NCBI GenBank assembly: GCA_039029315.1
Contig: JBCCGK010000002.1
Span: 147,903-211,902, forward strand
Direction of reading: 5' to 3'
Origin: JBCCCJ01 sp039029315
GTDB taxonomy: Bacteria > Bacteroidota > Bacteroidia > J057
Length of the DNA: 64,000 bases
A program made the translations under genes and the position numbers. The notes under the pieces are model-generated. The model was not told the DNA's origin. It did not search any database and saw only the letters and a program-made list of their open reading frames with translations. How positions within the stretch are numbered: position 1 is the stretch's first letter; each line of letters opens with the position of its first letter. Shown one piece after another: positions 25,280 to 33,731 of the stretch.

Positions 25280-26977
25280 ATGAGCACGAAAGAAGTATCA
25301 CATTCCCTGAATTTTATCGAAAACATTGTTGAAGAAGATCTCCGGGCAGACAAACATCAAGGTGCAGTTCTCACTCGATTCCCTCCAGAACCCAATGGAT
25401 ATCTCCACATTGGACATGCAAAATCTATTTGCCTGAACTTTGGGTTGGCTGCCAAGTATGGGGGAAAAACCAATCTGCGCTTTGATGATACCAATCCAAC
25501 AACAGAGGATGTCGAATATGTTGAGTCGATCAAAGGAGATGTACAATGGTTAGGATTCAACTGGAAAGAAGAGATTCTGTTTGCCTCCGATTACTTCGAA
25601 CAATTGTATGACTTTGCGGTCCAACTAATCAAGGAAGGGAAGGCTTATGTAGATGATTCTACTATAGATGATATTCGTAGGATGCGTGGCATTCCCACAG
25701 AGCCTGGAGAAGAAAGTCCTTACAGAAACCGATCCGTAGAAGAAAATCTGAGTTTCTTCGAACGAATGCGCAATCGCGAATTCCCGGAGGGATCACGAGT
25801 TTTGCGAGCAAAAATAGACATGGCTTCTCCCAACATGCATCTGAGAGATCCCATCATGTATCGAATATTGTATGCGACCCACCATCGGACTGGAGACAAA
25901 TGGTGTATCTATCCCATGTATGATTGGGCGCATGGTCAGAGCGATGCTATAGAAGGGATAACCCATTCCATCTGCACGCTGGAATTCGAAGTTCATCGCC
26001 CGCTGTATGATTGGTTCCTGGATCAATTACCTCCTTTTGATCCGCGGCCCAGACAAATTGAATTTGCCAGACTCAATCTGAATTATACAGTGATGAGCAA
26101 GCGCAAATTGCTCAAACTGGTCAAGGAAAATCACGTCAATGGCTGGGATGATCCTCGTATGCCTACCATCTCCGGGATGCGACGACGCGGGTACACCCCT
26201 GCTTCTATTCGGAATTTTGCGAGTCGAGTAGGCATCGCAAAACGAGAAAATGTCATTGATGTTGGGCTATTGGAATTCTCGCTCCGGGAAGATCTGAACA
26301 AGACTGCGGCTCGAGTTATGGGCGTTCTCAACCCTGTCAAGCTTGTCCTGACCAACTATCCTGAGGAGCAGGTAGAGATGCTGGGTCTTGACAACAATCC
26401 TGAAGATCCGGCAAGTGGAAATCGAGAGGTTCCGTTTTCAAGGGAATTGTACATCGAACGGGAAGACTTTAAAGAAAATCCTCCCTCACCCAAAAAATGG
26501 TACCGCCTTGGCCCAGATCGATTGGTCCGTCTCAAAGGCGCCTACATCATCAAAGCCACGGACTATATCAAGGATGAAGACACTGGCGAAATCACTGAGA
26601 TTCGGGCAGAATATTTCGCAGAATCGAAAAGTGGACAGGATAGCAGTGGGCTCAAAGTGAAAGGGACTATTCATTGGGTTTCTGCCCCCCATGCAATTAC
26701 GGCAGAGGTTCGGGTATATGATCGTTTGTTCTCTGATCCCGATCCCGATGGTCACAAAGGGAAGGATTTTCTGGAATTTCTGAATCCTGACTCACTGAAA
26801 ATTATTTCCAATGCTAAACTTGAACCAAGTCTTGCTTCAGTCAAGACCATGGAGCGATTCCAGTTTATGCGAAAAGGATATTATTGTGTAGATCCTGACA
26901 GCACAGAAGGCCACCTGGTCTTCAACCAATCTGTCACTTTACGGGATAGCTGGGCCAAAGCTCAGAAAAAATCCTAA
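25280..26977 (+). CDS. glnS: Glutaminyl-tRNA synthetase
   Basis: This class I synthetase charges tRNA-Gln with glutamine in the cytoplasm. The ATG at 25280 (MSTKEVSHSLNF) is preferred over the TTG six codons upstream. Seen: the Rossmann motif FPPEPNGYLHIGHAKS with the HIGH box, the second ATP motif VMSKRKL (KMSKS equivalent), the DDTNPTTE segment that binds the terminal adenosine, and the two C-terminal anticodon-binding beta barrels (about 340-560). At 565 aa it is close to the E. coli enzyme (about 554 aa). GlnRS in Bacteroidota is an ancient acquisition from eukaryote-type GluRS/GlnRS. It is followed after 26 bp by the alkaline phosphatase gene, probably in one transcript. Confidence 0.97.
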   Translation: MSTKEVSHSLNFIENIVEEDLRADKHQGAVLTRFPPEPNGYLHIGHAKSICLNFGLAAKYGGKTNLRFDDTNPTTEDVEYVESIKGDVQWLGFNWKEEILFASDYFEQLYDFAVQLIKEGKAYVDDSTIDDIRRMRGIPTEPGEESPYRNRSVEENLSFFERMRNREFPEGSRVLRAKIDMASPNMHLRDPIMYRILYATHHRTGDKWCIYPMYDWAHGQSDAIEGITHSICTLEFEVHRPLYDWFLDQLPPFDPRPRQIEFARLNLNYTVMSKRKLLKLVKENHVNGWDDPRMPTISGMRRRGYTPASIRNFASRVGIAKRENVIDVGLLEFSLREDLNKTAARVMGVLNPVKLVLTNYPEEQVEMLGLDNNPEDPASGNREVPFSRELYIEREDFKENPPSPKKWYRLGPDRLVRLKGAYIIKATDYIKDEDTGEITEIRAEYFAESKSGQDSSGLKVKGTIHWVSAPHAITAEVRVYDRLFSDPDPDGHKGKDFLEFLNPDSLKIISNAKLEPSLASVKTMERFQFMRKGYYCVDPDSTEGHLVFNQSVTLRDSWAKAQKKS

Positions 26978-27003
26978 ACCTACTACCTCATTACTCGCAA
27001 ATC

Positions 27004-28110
27004 ATGTTTCGAACTTGTCTCCTGATAGCCTGCTGTCTGGCAATCTCTTGTTCAAGCAGTAATACAACGACCTCTCATCCCTCTCCGAAGGGCAAAAAGC
27101 CGAAGAACCTTGTTCTGATGATCGGAGACGGTATGGGAGTTAGCCAGATTACAGCGGGCCTGTATAGCAACAACAACCAGCTAAACCTGGAGAGATTCCC
27201 TGTTATTGGATTGGTAAAAACACATTCCAAAGATAACCTAATCACAGATTCAGCCGCAGGAGCTACCGCTTTTTCGACTGGGAAGAAGACTTATACCGGG
27301 GCCATCGGAGTAGATGCTGATACCCTTCCCCACCCTACCATTCTGGAAATGGCAGAGGCAGATGGCATGGCAACAGGAATCGTCGTTACCTGTGAAATCA
27401 CCCATGCCACGCCAGCAGCCTTTTATGCGCATCAATACGCCCGTCGATTTCACGAAGCGATTGCCAAGGATCTGATGAAAACAGAGGTCGATCTGCTTGT
27501 CGGTGGTGGGCAGCGGTATTTTCTTCGAAGGAGAGATCATGACAATCTCTTTTTGACCTTCAAACTCAATGGATATTCTTTGCGAAACATTGCCACTCCT
27601 TTCTCGGAATTAAACATCCCAGCATATAAAAAACTCGCATATTTTACCGCAGAAGACAAACCTCCTTACAAAAGTAAAGGTCGGAATTATTTGCCTACTG
27701 CAGTCAGTTATGCCCCTCCATTCCTAAAGGAGCGCAGCTCAAAGGGCTTTTTTCTGCTGGTTGAAGGCTCACAAATCGATTGGGGGGGACATGCAAACCA
27801 CATTGAAGATGTGGTGACGGAAATGCTGGATTTTGATCAGGCAGTTGGGAATATGCTGGATTTTGCCGAAAAAGATGGCCAAACCCTTGTCATCGTTACA
27901 GCTGATCACGAGACAGGTGGACTTGCCATTAAACAAGGTTCCTATATGGGGCGTGATTCCCTGAACACCAGCTTCGCCACCGGTGGTCATACTTGTCATA
28001 TGGTCCCTATTTTTGCTTATGGCCCAGGGGCAGAAGCATTTTCTGGCATGTATGACAATACAGAAGTGTTTCACAAAATGCGAGCAGCCCTCGGGTTTAA
28101 GGAAAACTAA
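27004..28110 (+). CDS. Alkaline phosphatase (PhoA-type) lipoprotein
   Basis: This metal-dependent phosphomonoesterase is exported as a lipoprotein: the signal ends in LAISCSSS with Cys16. Catalytic features are the metal-binding Asp42 in MIGDGMG, the nucleophile Ser83 in TDSAAGATAFSTG, the metal-binding GSQIDWGGHANH segment and the TADHETGG motif with Asp and His ligands. It is 368 aa, shorter than E. coli PhoA (about 470), lacking surface loops, which is common for Bacteroidota homologues. It would release phosphate from organic phosphates outside the inner membrane. It sits 26 bp behind glnS with no promoter seen between, so it may be co-transcribed; no Pho box-type site was recognised. Confidence 0.93.
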   Translation: MFRTCLLIACCLAISCSSSNTTTSHPSPKGKKPKNLVLMIGDGMGVSQITAGLYSNNNQLNLERFPVIGLVKTHSKDNLITDSAAGATAFSTGKKTYTGAIGVDADTLPHPTILEMAEADGMATGIVVTCEITHATPAAFYAHQYARRFHEAIAKDLMKTEVDLLVGGGQRYFLRRRDHDNLFLTFKLNGYSLRNIATPFSELNIPAYKKLAYFTAEDKPPYKSKGRNYLPTAVSYAPPFLKERSSKGFFLLVEGSQIDWGGHANHIEDVVTEMLDFDQAVGNMLDFAEKDGQTLVIVTADHETGGLAIKQGSYMGRDSLNTSFATGGHTCHMVPIFAYGPGAEAFSGMYDNTEVFHKMRAALGFKEN

Positions 28111-28182
28111 ACTTGCCTTTGGTTGATTTTATTTTCAGATGGTTGTTTATTCCCTAGGCATCCACCTACCTGACCACACAAT

Positions 28183-30381
28183 ATGGCTTCCTTTCCTTTT
28201 TATCGGCAATTAGACCAAATGGATTGCGGCCCTAGCTGCATTCGCATGATCGCCAAATATCATGGAAGAATTTACTCAGGTGAATATTTGAGAGAAAAAT
28301 GCTATATCACCAGGGAAGGCGTATCCATGTTGGGCATGTCTGATGCTGCAGAGGCGATTGGCATGCGGTCATTGATGGTCATGGTTGATTTTCCGTGCTT
28401 GCTCGAAGAGGTTCCTCTCCCTTGCATTGCACACTGGCGCCAACGACATTTTGTGGTGGTCCACAAAGTAACTGCGACCCATGTGTTTGTTGCTGATCCA
28501 GCTTTTGGGAAGATCAAATACAGTAAGGAAAAATTTTTGGAAGGATGGCTCTACAACAAACGTGAAGATGAAGAGGGAATTTTACTTTTGCTGGAACCTT
28601 CTCCTGATTTCTATGAACGGGAAGAAGGTGGTTCCCAGACTTCCCGAAAAGGCCTTCGCTTTTTAGGTCCATATTTCAAACCCTATGGAAAATATTTGGT
28701 TCAGTTACTGTTGGGACTGGTAGCGGCAAGTATTCTACAACTCATTTTTCCCTTCCTGACACAATCTATAGTAGATTATGGAATCAACCAGCAAAATATT
28801 GGGTTTATTTATCTGATCCTTGTTGGACAACTGATGTTGTTTTTTTCGCAGACTTCAGTAGAGCTCATTCGAAGCTGGATATTGCTGCACTTAGGCACCC
28901 GCGTGAACATCGCCATCATTTCTGATTTTCTGATCAAAATCATGAAGCTCCCAATCGCTTTCTTTGATTCAAAAATGATTGGTGATTTACTCCAAAGAAT
29001 CGAGGATCATCGTCGAATTGAGACCTTTCTTTCCTCTACTTCCCTGGATGTGTTGTTTTCAGCTTTCAGCCTCCTGATGTTTGGGTTCATTTTGGCTTTC
29101 TACAGCGGAACGATCTTTGGGATCTTTCTGCTCGGGACGATCCTCTATATAGGCTGGGTTTTATTTTTCATCAAAAAACGCGCAATTCTGGATTATAAGC
29201 GGCATGATGAAGCTTCTGAAAATCGCAGCAGCATGATACAGCTGATCCAGGGCATGCAAGAAATCAAACTGAACAATTCAGAGCGCCGTCGAAGATGGGA
29301 ATGGGAAGGAATTCAAATGCGCTTGTTCAAGATTTCGATCAAAAGTCTAACCCTCGCCCAATATCAGACCATCGGCGGAACCTTCATCAACGAACTCAAA
29401 AACATTCTCATCACCTTTGTGGCGGCCACTTCTGTCATTGAGGGGCACATCACCCTTGGCATGATGCTGGCGATTCAATATATCCTTGGACAACTCAATG
29501 GCCCCATCAATAGTTTTATCCGTTTTGTCCAGTCTACACAAGATGCAACTCTCAGTATCGACAGACTCACAGAAATCCATGACAGGGACAATGAAATCGA
29601 TGAGGAGCAACCCTTTCTTACCCACATTCCAAAGGAAGGCAATATTCGTTTTGAGAATGTGAGTTTTCAGTACGGAGGTCCCAGCTCACGGTTTGTATTA
29701 ACAGATGTGCACTTCGAGATTCCCAGGGGCAAAGTAACCGCTATCGTCGGAGCAAGTGGAAGTGGAAAAACGACGCTTCTCAAACTACTGTTAAAATTCT
29801 ATCCCTGTACAAGCGGGCATATCCAGATTGGTCATTCTTCCCTGGATCAAATCAATTCCAGACGGTGGCGACAGGCCTGTGGCGTAGTTATGCAGGATGG
29901 GTTCATCTTTGCGGATACCATCGCCCGAAACATTTCAGAATCAAATTCGGATGGTCTGATCTCAAAAGAGCAACTGTTACAATCCGTCCAGATTGCCAAC
30001 CTCACGGACTTGATTGAGGAGCTGCCAATGGGGTATAATACCAATCTCAGCTGGAGTGGCGTCTCCTTAAGTGGAGGGGAAGAGCAACGAGTGTTGATAG
30101 CAAGAGCAGTTTATAAAAATCCTGACTTCCTCTTCTTTGATGAAGCAACAAGTGCACTTGATGCCAATAATGAACGGCTCATCATGGAGAATCTTGAGTC
30201 TTTCTACAAAGGGCGAACGGTCGTCGTCATTGCTCATCGATTAAGCACCGTCAAAAAGGCTGATCAAATCATTGTCCTCGATCAAGGACAAATCACAGAA
30301 ATCGGAACACATGAAAGCTTGACAGATCTGAAGGGCATGTATTACGCTTTGGTAAAAAATCAATTGGAATTAGGAAGGTAA
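28183..30381 (+). CDS. Peptidase-containing ABC transporter (C39 family) for double-glycine peptides
   Basis: This inner-membrane transporter cleaves leader peptides after Gly-Gly and exports the core. Domain order in 732 aa: C39 peptidase (1-140) with Cys15 in QMDCGPSC, His89 in RQRHFVVVH and Asp105 in VADPAFG; a six-helix ABC membrane domain (about 160-450); and an ATPase domain (480-732) with Walker A GASGSGKTT near 523, signature LSGGEEQR near 629 and Walker B FLFFDEATSALD near 648. All catalytic residues are present. It is followed by an HlyD-type adaptor and four short genes encoding Gly-Gly leader peptides, which are the obvious cargo. No peptide-modifying enzyme (LanB/LanC, radical SAM, ATP-grasp) is adjacent. 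An outer-membrane TolC partner is absent from the window. Confidence 0.95.
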   Translation: MASFPFYRQLDQMDCGPSCIRMIAKYHGRIYSGEYLREKCYITREGVSMLGMSDAAEAIGMRSLMVMVDFPCLLEEVPLPCIAHWRQRHFVVVHKVTATHVFVADPAFGKIKYSKEKFLEGWLYNKREDEEGILLLLEPSPDFYEREEGGSQTSRKGLRFLGPYFKPYGKYLVQLLLGLVAASILQLIFPFLTQSIVDYGINQQNIGFIYLILVGQLMLFFSQTSVELIRSWILLHLGTRVNIAIISDFLIKIMKLPIAFFDSKMIGDLLQRIEDHRRIETFLSSTSLDVLFSAFSLLMFGFILAFYSGTIFGIFLLGTILYIGWVLFFIKKRAILDYKRHDEASENRSSMIQLIQGMQEIKLNNSERRRRWEWEGIQMRLFKISIKSLTLAQYQTIGGTFINELKNILITFVAATSVIEGHITLGMMLAIQYILGQLNGPINSFIRFVQSTQDATLSIDRLTEIHDRDNEIDEEQPFLTHIPKEGNIRFENVSFQYGGPSSRFVLTDVHFEIPRGKVTAIVGASGSGKTTLLKLLLKFYPCTSGHIQIGHSSLDQINSRRWRQACGVVMQDGFIFADTIARNISESNSDGLISKEQLLQSVQIANLTDLIEELPMGYNTNLSWSGVSLSGGEEQRVLIARAVYKNPDFLFFDEATSALDANNERLIMENLESFYKGRTVVVIAHRLSTVKKADQIIVLDQGQITEIGTHESLTDLKGMYYALVKNQLELGR

Positions 30382-30404
30382 CCCATGAACAAGCTGAAAT
30401 AGGA

Positions 30405-31715
30405 ATGGAGGAACATATTCCCAAAATTGAAGAATTGGATGAGCGCAGTGAGCCTGTGCGAGAAATTCTTGGAACACCTCCATCCTGGACTGTCAGGTGG
30501 GGAATTACAGTTATTTTGCTATTTGTTCTTGTCTTGATGGGGTTCAGTTGGTTAATCAAATTTCCAGAGGTCATCCCTGCCAGTGTTGTTCTTACCACCC
30601 CCCAACCGCCTGTCTCCATCATTGCCAGAAGTTCAGGGACTCTGGATCAATTGCTTGTGAAAGATGGACAGCTTGTTGAGGCAGGACAACTTCTGGCCAT
30701 CCTTGAGAATCCTGCCCATTCTCAGGCGGTATTGTGGTTGGAACAATGGCTGATTGACAAAAAAGATTCATTTGCCTCTTCCTACACCTATCTCCCGCCT
30801 TTTCACAATAGGAGCACGCCCCAACTTGGCAGCTTACAGGATCGATTTACCACCTTTGATCAGGCAGCGCAGAACTATCAGTTTTTGCTTTCGCAGGATC
30901 CTAGCCGAAAAGAAATACAGGCAACCCTTAGACAAATTCATTCCCTAAAGGTTCTCCAGGAACGTCAACAACAGCAAAGCATTTCTCACGCCCAACAACT
31001 GTCTTTGGCTCAAACAGACCTTGATCGACACCAACACCTATTTAAAGACAAAGTGATTTCGGCCAAAGCATTAGAAGATAAAAATCGAGCCTATCTTCAA
31101 GACAGAAGTAGGTATGAAGAGTCCAAGCTACAACTTGCTCAAATTGATGTCGATATATCTGCCCTCAATCGAACAATCACCCAACTTCAAAACCAGCAGG
31201 CACTACAATATCATCAACAACTGACTCAGCTGCAATCTGCATCTGAGCAATTGTTGGCGGCTATTTCCCAATGGAGAGAATCTTATCTGTTTATTGCTCC
31301 AGTAGCGGGAACAATAACCTTCTTTCAATTTTGGAGTGAACAACAATTTGTTACAAATGGGGAAGAGGTCATGATCCTTCTCCCCAATTCTGGCCAAGAG
31401 GTAATTGGGAAAGTGATGATGCCCATCCGCCAATCAGGCAAAGTAGAAGTTGGCCAAAAAGTTCAGATTCAACTGGATAACTTTCCTTTTGATGAATATG
31501 GAATGCTGATAGGCGAGATTCAATTGATCTCTTCTGTGCCAAGAAATGGACAATATGCCATTGAGATCGCCCTGCCAGAAGGCTTGAACACTAGTTTCAA
31601 TCGCGAGATACCATTTCGGCAAGAGATGGCCGGGAAAGCCAATATCATTACAGAAGAACTGCGCTTGATTGAGCGGATTTTCTATCGACTAAGATCAATT
31701 TTTCACCAACCATAG
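30405..31715 (+). CDS. HlyD-family membrane fusion protein
   Basis: This periplasmic adaptor bridges the ABC exporter to an outer-membrane channel. It has one N-terminal transmembrane helix (residues 35-55, ITVILLFVLVLMGFSWLIKF), half of a biotinyl-lipoyl-like domain (75-105, ARSSGTLDQLLVKDGQLVEAGQ), a long helical hairpin rich in Gln (about 130-290), the second lipoyl half (PVAGTITFFQFWSEQQFVTNG) and a beta-barrel domain (VGQKVQIQLDNFPFDEYG). Its 436 aa is typical for type I peptide export systems. The gene lies 23 bp after the transporter gene and shares its operon. Confidence 0.93.
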   Translation: MEEHIPKIEELDERSEPVREILGTPPSWTVRWGITVILLFVLVLMGFSWLIKFPEVIPASVVLTTPQPPVSIIARSSGTLDQLLVKDGQLVEAGQLLAILENPAHSQAVLWLEQWLIDKKDSFASSYTYLPPFHNRSTPQLGSLQDRFTTFDQAAQNYQFLLSQDPSRKEIQATLRQIHSLKVLQERQQQQSISHAQQLSLAQTDLDRHQHLFKDKVISAKALEDKNRAYLQDRSRYEESKLQLAQIDVDISALNRTITQLQNQQALQYHQQLTQLQSASEQLLAAISQWRESYLFIAPVAGTITFFQFWSEQQFVTNGEEVMILLPNSGQEVIGKVMMPIRQSGKVEVGQKVQIQLDNFPFDEYGMLIGEIQLISSVPRNGQYAIEIALPEGLNTSFNREIPFRQEMAGKANIITEELRLIERIFYRLRSIFHQP

Positions 31716-31737
31716 GATCTATTGGTTCAGTTCAGAG

Positions 31738-32064
31738 ATGAAATTGATTCCTCTTTTCTTCTGTGGTATGATTTGTTTTTTACTGGGGAATTGTTTTTTT
31801 TCAGGAAAGAAAATAGTCAATTACATCAATCACATTCACTCACCATTCAGAGAAAAGATGGAGGTAATGAAGGGTATTGGCTGTTTTCCAAAATCTTCTA
31901 ACAGCTCATCCATGATTCCTATCCTTCTTTCATTTTCCAAAAAGTACGTAACAATTCCCTCAGCAGCTAACCGTCAAGCTGTTCGGGCCGGAAGTGAAGG
32001 TCAAGGCGGAGCAAACATTCTCGCTGAATTGTTAGACGAAAACAGAAATCCTGTTCAAGGATAA
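31738..32064 (+). CDS. Hypothetical exported small protein in the peptide-export operon
   Basis: A 108-aa frame 22 bp after the hlyD-type gene, with a hydrophobic N-terminus (MKLIPLFFCGMICFLLGNCF). The LGNC sequence resembles a lipobox, but Asn before the Cys is not a normal residue, so lipidation is doubtful. The rest has no recognised domain; it is basic in the middle and ends acidic. The position between exporter and peptide genes fits an immunity protein or accessory factor, but this is context only. A non-coding alternative cannot be excluded. Confidence 0.42.
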   Translation: MKLIPLFFCGMICFLLGNCFFSGKKIVNYINHIHSPFREKMEVMKGIGCFPKSSNSSSMIPILLSFSKKYVTIPSAANRQAVRAGSEGQGGANILAELLDENRNPVQG

Positions 32065-32161
32065 GCGCGAAGTATCTTCCAGTGACAATTTTAATAACAC
32101 ATTATTGTTTCGAATCAACTCGCCTGTTTAGGCATTTAGTCATCACTAACATTTTATTTCT

Positions 32162-32305
32162 ATGAAAACTCAAAAAAAGAAAAAGCAAAATCTTGACAAC
32201 TTGAAGGCAAAAAGTTTCAAAACCCTCAAAAGCACTCAAGCGCAAAAAGTAAATGGAGGGACCGGACATGAAGATCACTGGGTCATGGTAAAGTTTCCAT
32301 TCTAG
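32162..32305 (+). CDS. Double-glycine leader peptide precursor 1 (47 aa)
   Basis: This short gene has a Lys/Gln-rich leader (MKTQKKKKQNLDNLKAKSF...) ending in QKVNGG, followed by a 14-residue core TGHEDHWVMVKFPF. The leader has the pattern of hydrophobic positions (L, L, F, L, V) before Gly-Gly that C39 peptidases recognise. It is the first of four such genes downstream of the C39 ABC transporter and HlyD. The core is the most divergent of the four: it contains two His and one Trp and no Cys, so no lanthionine or sactionine rings are possible. Likely an exported signalling or bacteriocin-like peptide (inference). Confidence 0.75.
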   Translation: MKTQKKKKQNLDNLKAKSFKTLKSTQAQKVNGGTGHEDHWVMVKFPF

Positions 32306-32613
32306 ATACTATTAATTAAGGGGACCCAATTAAATTGTAGGATCTTGTTCCTCCCCCAACCCCCTCCAAAGGGAGAAAATCTGCGATTGCAGGCTTGTGG
32401 GCTGATGTCTCCCGCTGGCGGGAGAGCGAGAGGGTGGAGCATGATTGTCAAATGTAAATTTGTCCAAATACTTAGTCAAAATTGATAGAGAAGGGAAAGG
32501 CGTTTTGGAGAACCTACCCATGCTTTTTGCTGAAAGAGAGTTCGTTAAAGTCCAAGCCCTTCTCTGTCTTTTCTCCTCCGAAACATGTAACACTTCTTTT
32601 AACTCACTATCTA
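32306..32613. other. Intergenic region between peptide genes 1 and 2
   Basis: This 308-bp gap contains the GC-rich quasi-palindrome at 32351-32439; the remainder shows no gene or promoter that I can support. Confidence 0.5.
32351..32439. repeat. GC-rich quasi-palindrome between peptide genes
   Basis: The segment starts CTCCCCCAACCCCCTCC and ends in GAGAGGGTGGAG; both arms carry a GGGAGA/TCTCCC element, and the right arm includes a perfect CTCCCGCTGGCGGGAG stem. The arms are similar when one is reverse-complemented, so the whole can fold back on itself. It resembles the repeat at 33491-33621 in architecture, not in sequence. Confidence 0.5.
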
Positions 32614-32757
32614 ATGAACAGACAAAACAAGAATCTTTCTTCTCTTGAAAAATTCAGAAGGACACACGGCAAGACAAATCCAAAACACCTTCAAAAGGTT
32701 GTTGGCGGAGATTATTCTCAGGGCATGGACAGAGCGGTGCGAAAAAAACCAGGATGA
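32614..32757 (+). CDS. Double-glycine leader peptide precursor 2 (47 aa)
   Basis: The ATG at 32614 opens MNRQNKNLSSLEKFRRTHGK..., ending the leader in LQKVVGG, with core DYSQGMDRAVRKKPG (15 residues, net positive). The longer upstream frame is not needed and lacks leader features. The leader shows the Leu...Leu...Phe spacing seen in the other three. The core shares the QGM...R element with precursors 3 and 4. It has no Cys, Ser-rich or Thr-rich stretch, so an unmodified peptide is plausible. Confidence 0.75.
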   Translation: MNRQNKNLSSLEKFRRTHGKTNPKHLQKVVGGDYSQGMDRAVRKKPG

Positions 32758-32831
32758 ACATGTGTTATGATTAATAAGGGCAAAGCCGAAAACCCATTAA
32801 AAGAGTAGGCAATTTTTCATCTATCCCAATT

Positions 32832-32966
32832 ATGAATCAGCAAGACAAGTCAAAAAAGAAACTTGAGACCTTCAAGAACAAGTTGTCACACAAAGTCGCC
32901 AGCAAACAGCAACTTCTTGCGAAGATCACAGGAGGGAAGCAAGGAAATGATATGATTGTTCGCTAA
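32832..32966 (+). CDS. Double-glycine leader peptide precursor 3 (44 aa)
   Basis: MNQQDKSKKKLETFKNKLSH... is followed by AKITGG and a 9-residue core KQGNDMIVR. It is below the usual gene-calling size and therefore easily missed. The leader (L, F, L, V, L, L, I before GG) is the closest to the textbook Bacteroidota ITGG leader. The core shares QG, Met and a C-terminal Ile/Val-x-Arg or xR ending with precursor 4. Confidence 0.78.
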   Translation: MNQQDKSKKKLETFKNKLSHKVASKQQLLAKITGGKQGNDMIVR

Positions 32967-33142
32967 CACAATCGCCAACATCCTTCGGTTCAATACTGAA
33001 ATATTTTCCCAAGCAATCAAAGAATTATCTATGGCCAGGATCGAATGTTACATGCTCCGGGCAATACCAGGAATAGGAATTCCAATGAGATTGCTTGGGC
33101 TTCTCTCATATTCAAATAGGTTTCACAATTAATCCTGTGATT

Positions 33143-33277
33143 ATGAACAAGAACAAAAAATCAAAAAAATCATTGGCAAGTTTTGACAAACAAAAGCCAA
33201 AGGAAAGCAAAATTCGCCTCTCCTCAATTACTGGCGGGCATCAAGGTGCAATGAATTCCATTCGAAATATCCGATAA
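33143..33277 (+). CDS. Double-glycine leader peptide precursor 4 (44 aa)
   Basis: MNKNKKSKKSLASFDKQKPK... leads to SSITGG and a 12-residue core HQGAMNSIRNIR. The ATG at 33143 is chosen instead of an upstream in-frame ATG at 33095 because it aligns with the starts of the other precursors. It is the last gene of the cluster; the MITE-like repeat begins 17 bp after its stop. The core is basic and lacks Cys. Confidence 0.76.
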   Translation: MNKNKKSKKSLASFDKQKPKESKIRLSSITGGHQGAMNSIRNIR

Positions 33278-33294
33278 GGGACTGTAACTATTTA

Positions 33295-33455
33295 GTGACT
33301 GTTTTAAAATCTGTTACTTATTTTTTGTATGCGTTTTTTTCCTCATCCGGCGGCTTTTTTTGTTCCTATAGAACAACTATGAGAACAAAAAAGAGCCTTG
33401 TCTGAGAAAAAAATACACCATAAAAATTCTCAGCACAGATTCCAAAACAGTCTCT
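33295..33455 (-). repeat. MITE-like quasi-palindromic repeat, copy 2
   Basis: A 161-bp copy in reverse orientation to copy 1. It runs from GTGACTGTTTTAAAATCTGT to CCAAAACAGTCTCT, with the same central GTTCCTATAG/CTATGAGAAC stem. Conservation with copy 1 is high across the entire length, including the TTTTTTGTATGCG and TCAGACAAGGCTC segments of the two arms. Confidence 0.85.
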
Positions 33456-33490
33456 AAGTACATTGTAACCGAAGTTTTTTGATGTTTTAT

Positions 33491-33621
33491 TGAACCCCTT
33501 CGCACGGACCCGTCCCCTTACAAATGGGACTTCGCACAAGGCCTTTTCTGCTGAAAAGCAGGAAAATTCTTGCCAGTCCCACCTCTTGAGGGGGGACGTA
33601 AAGGCGAAAAGGGGGGGTTCA
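33491..33621. repeat. GC-rich quasi-palindromic repeat (131 bp)
   Basis: Ends are TGAACCCCTTCGC and the inverse of TGAACCCCCCCTTTTCGC. Internal matching blocks are GTCCCC/GGGGAC, TGGGACT/AGTCCCA and a central CTGCTGAAAAGCAG stem. Arms align when one is reverse-complemented. It is probably a dispersed intergenic repeat; no second copy of the same sequence was found in this window. Confidence 0.6.
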
Positions 33622-33731
33622 TGAACAACCATAAGAAACTTATGTTCCACTGTACTAAGTCATTGGGACTTCATTCTATTCAATGAATTCATCCCTTGGA
33701 ATTCATATTGAGGGCAGATTCAAGTCTGCGC

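Larger units (their letters stand above)
33278..33731. other. Intergenic region with two palindromic repeats
   Basis: This 454-bp gap between the peptide cluster and the convergent glycosidase gene is largely filled by the MITE-like element (33295-33455) and a GC-rich quasi-palindrome (33491-33621). No gene is seen. Confidence 0.6.
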
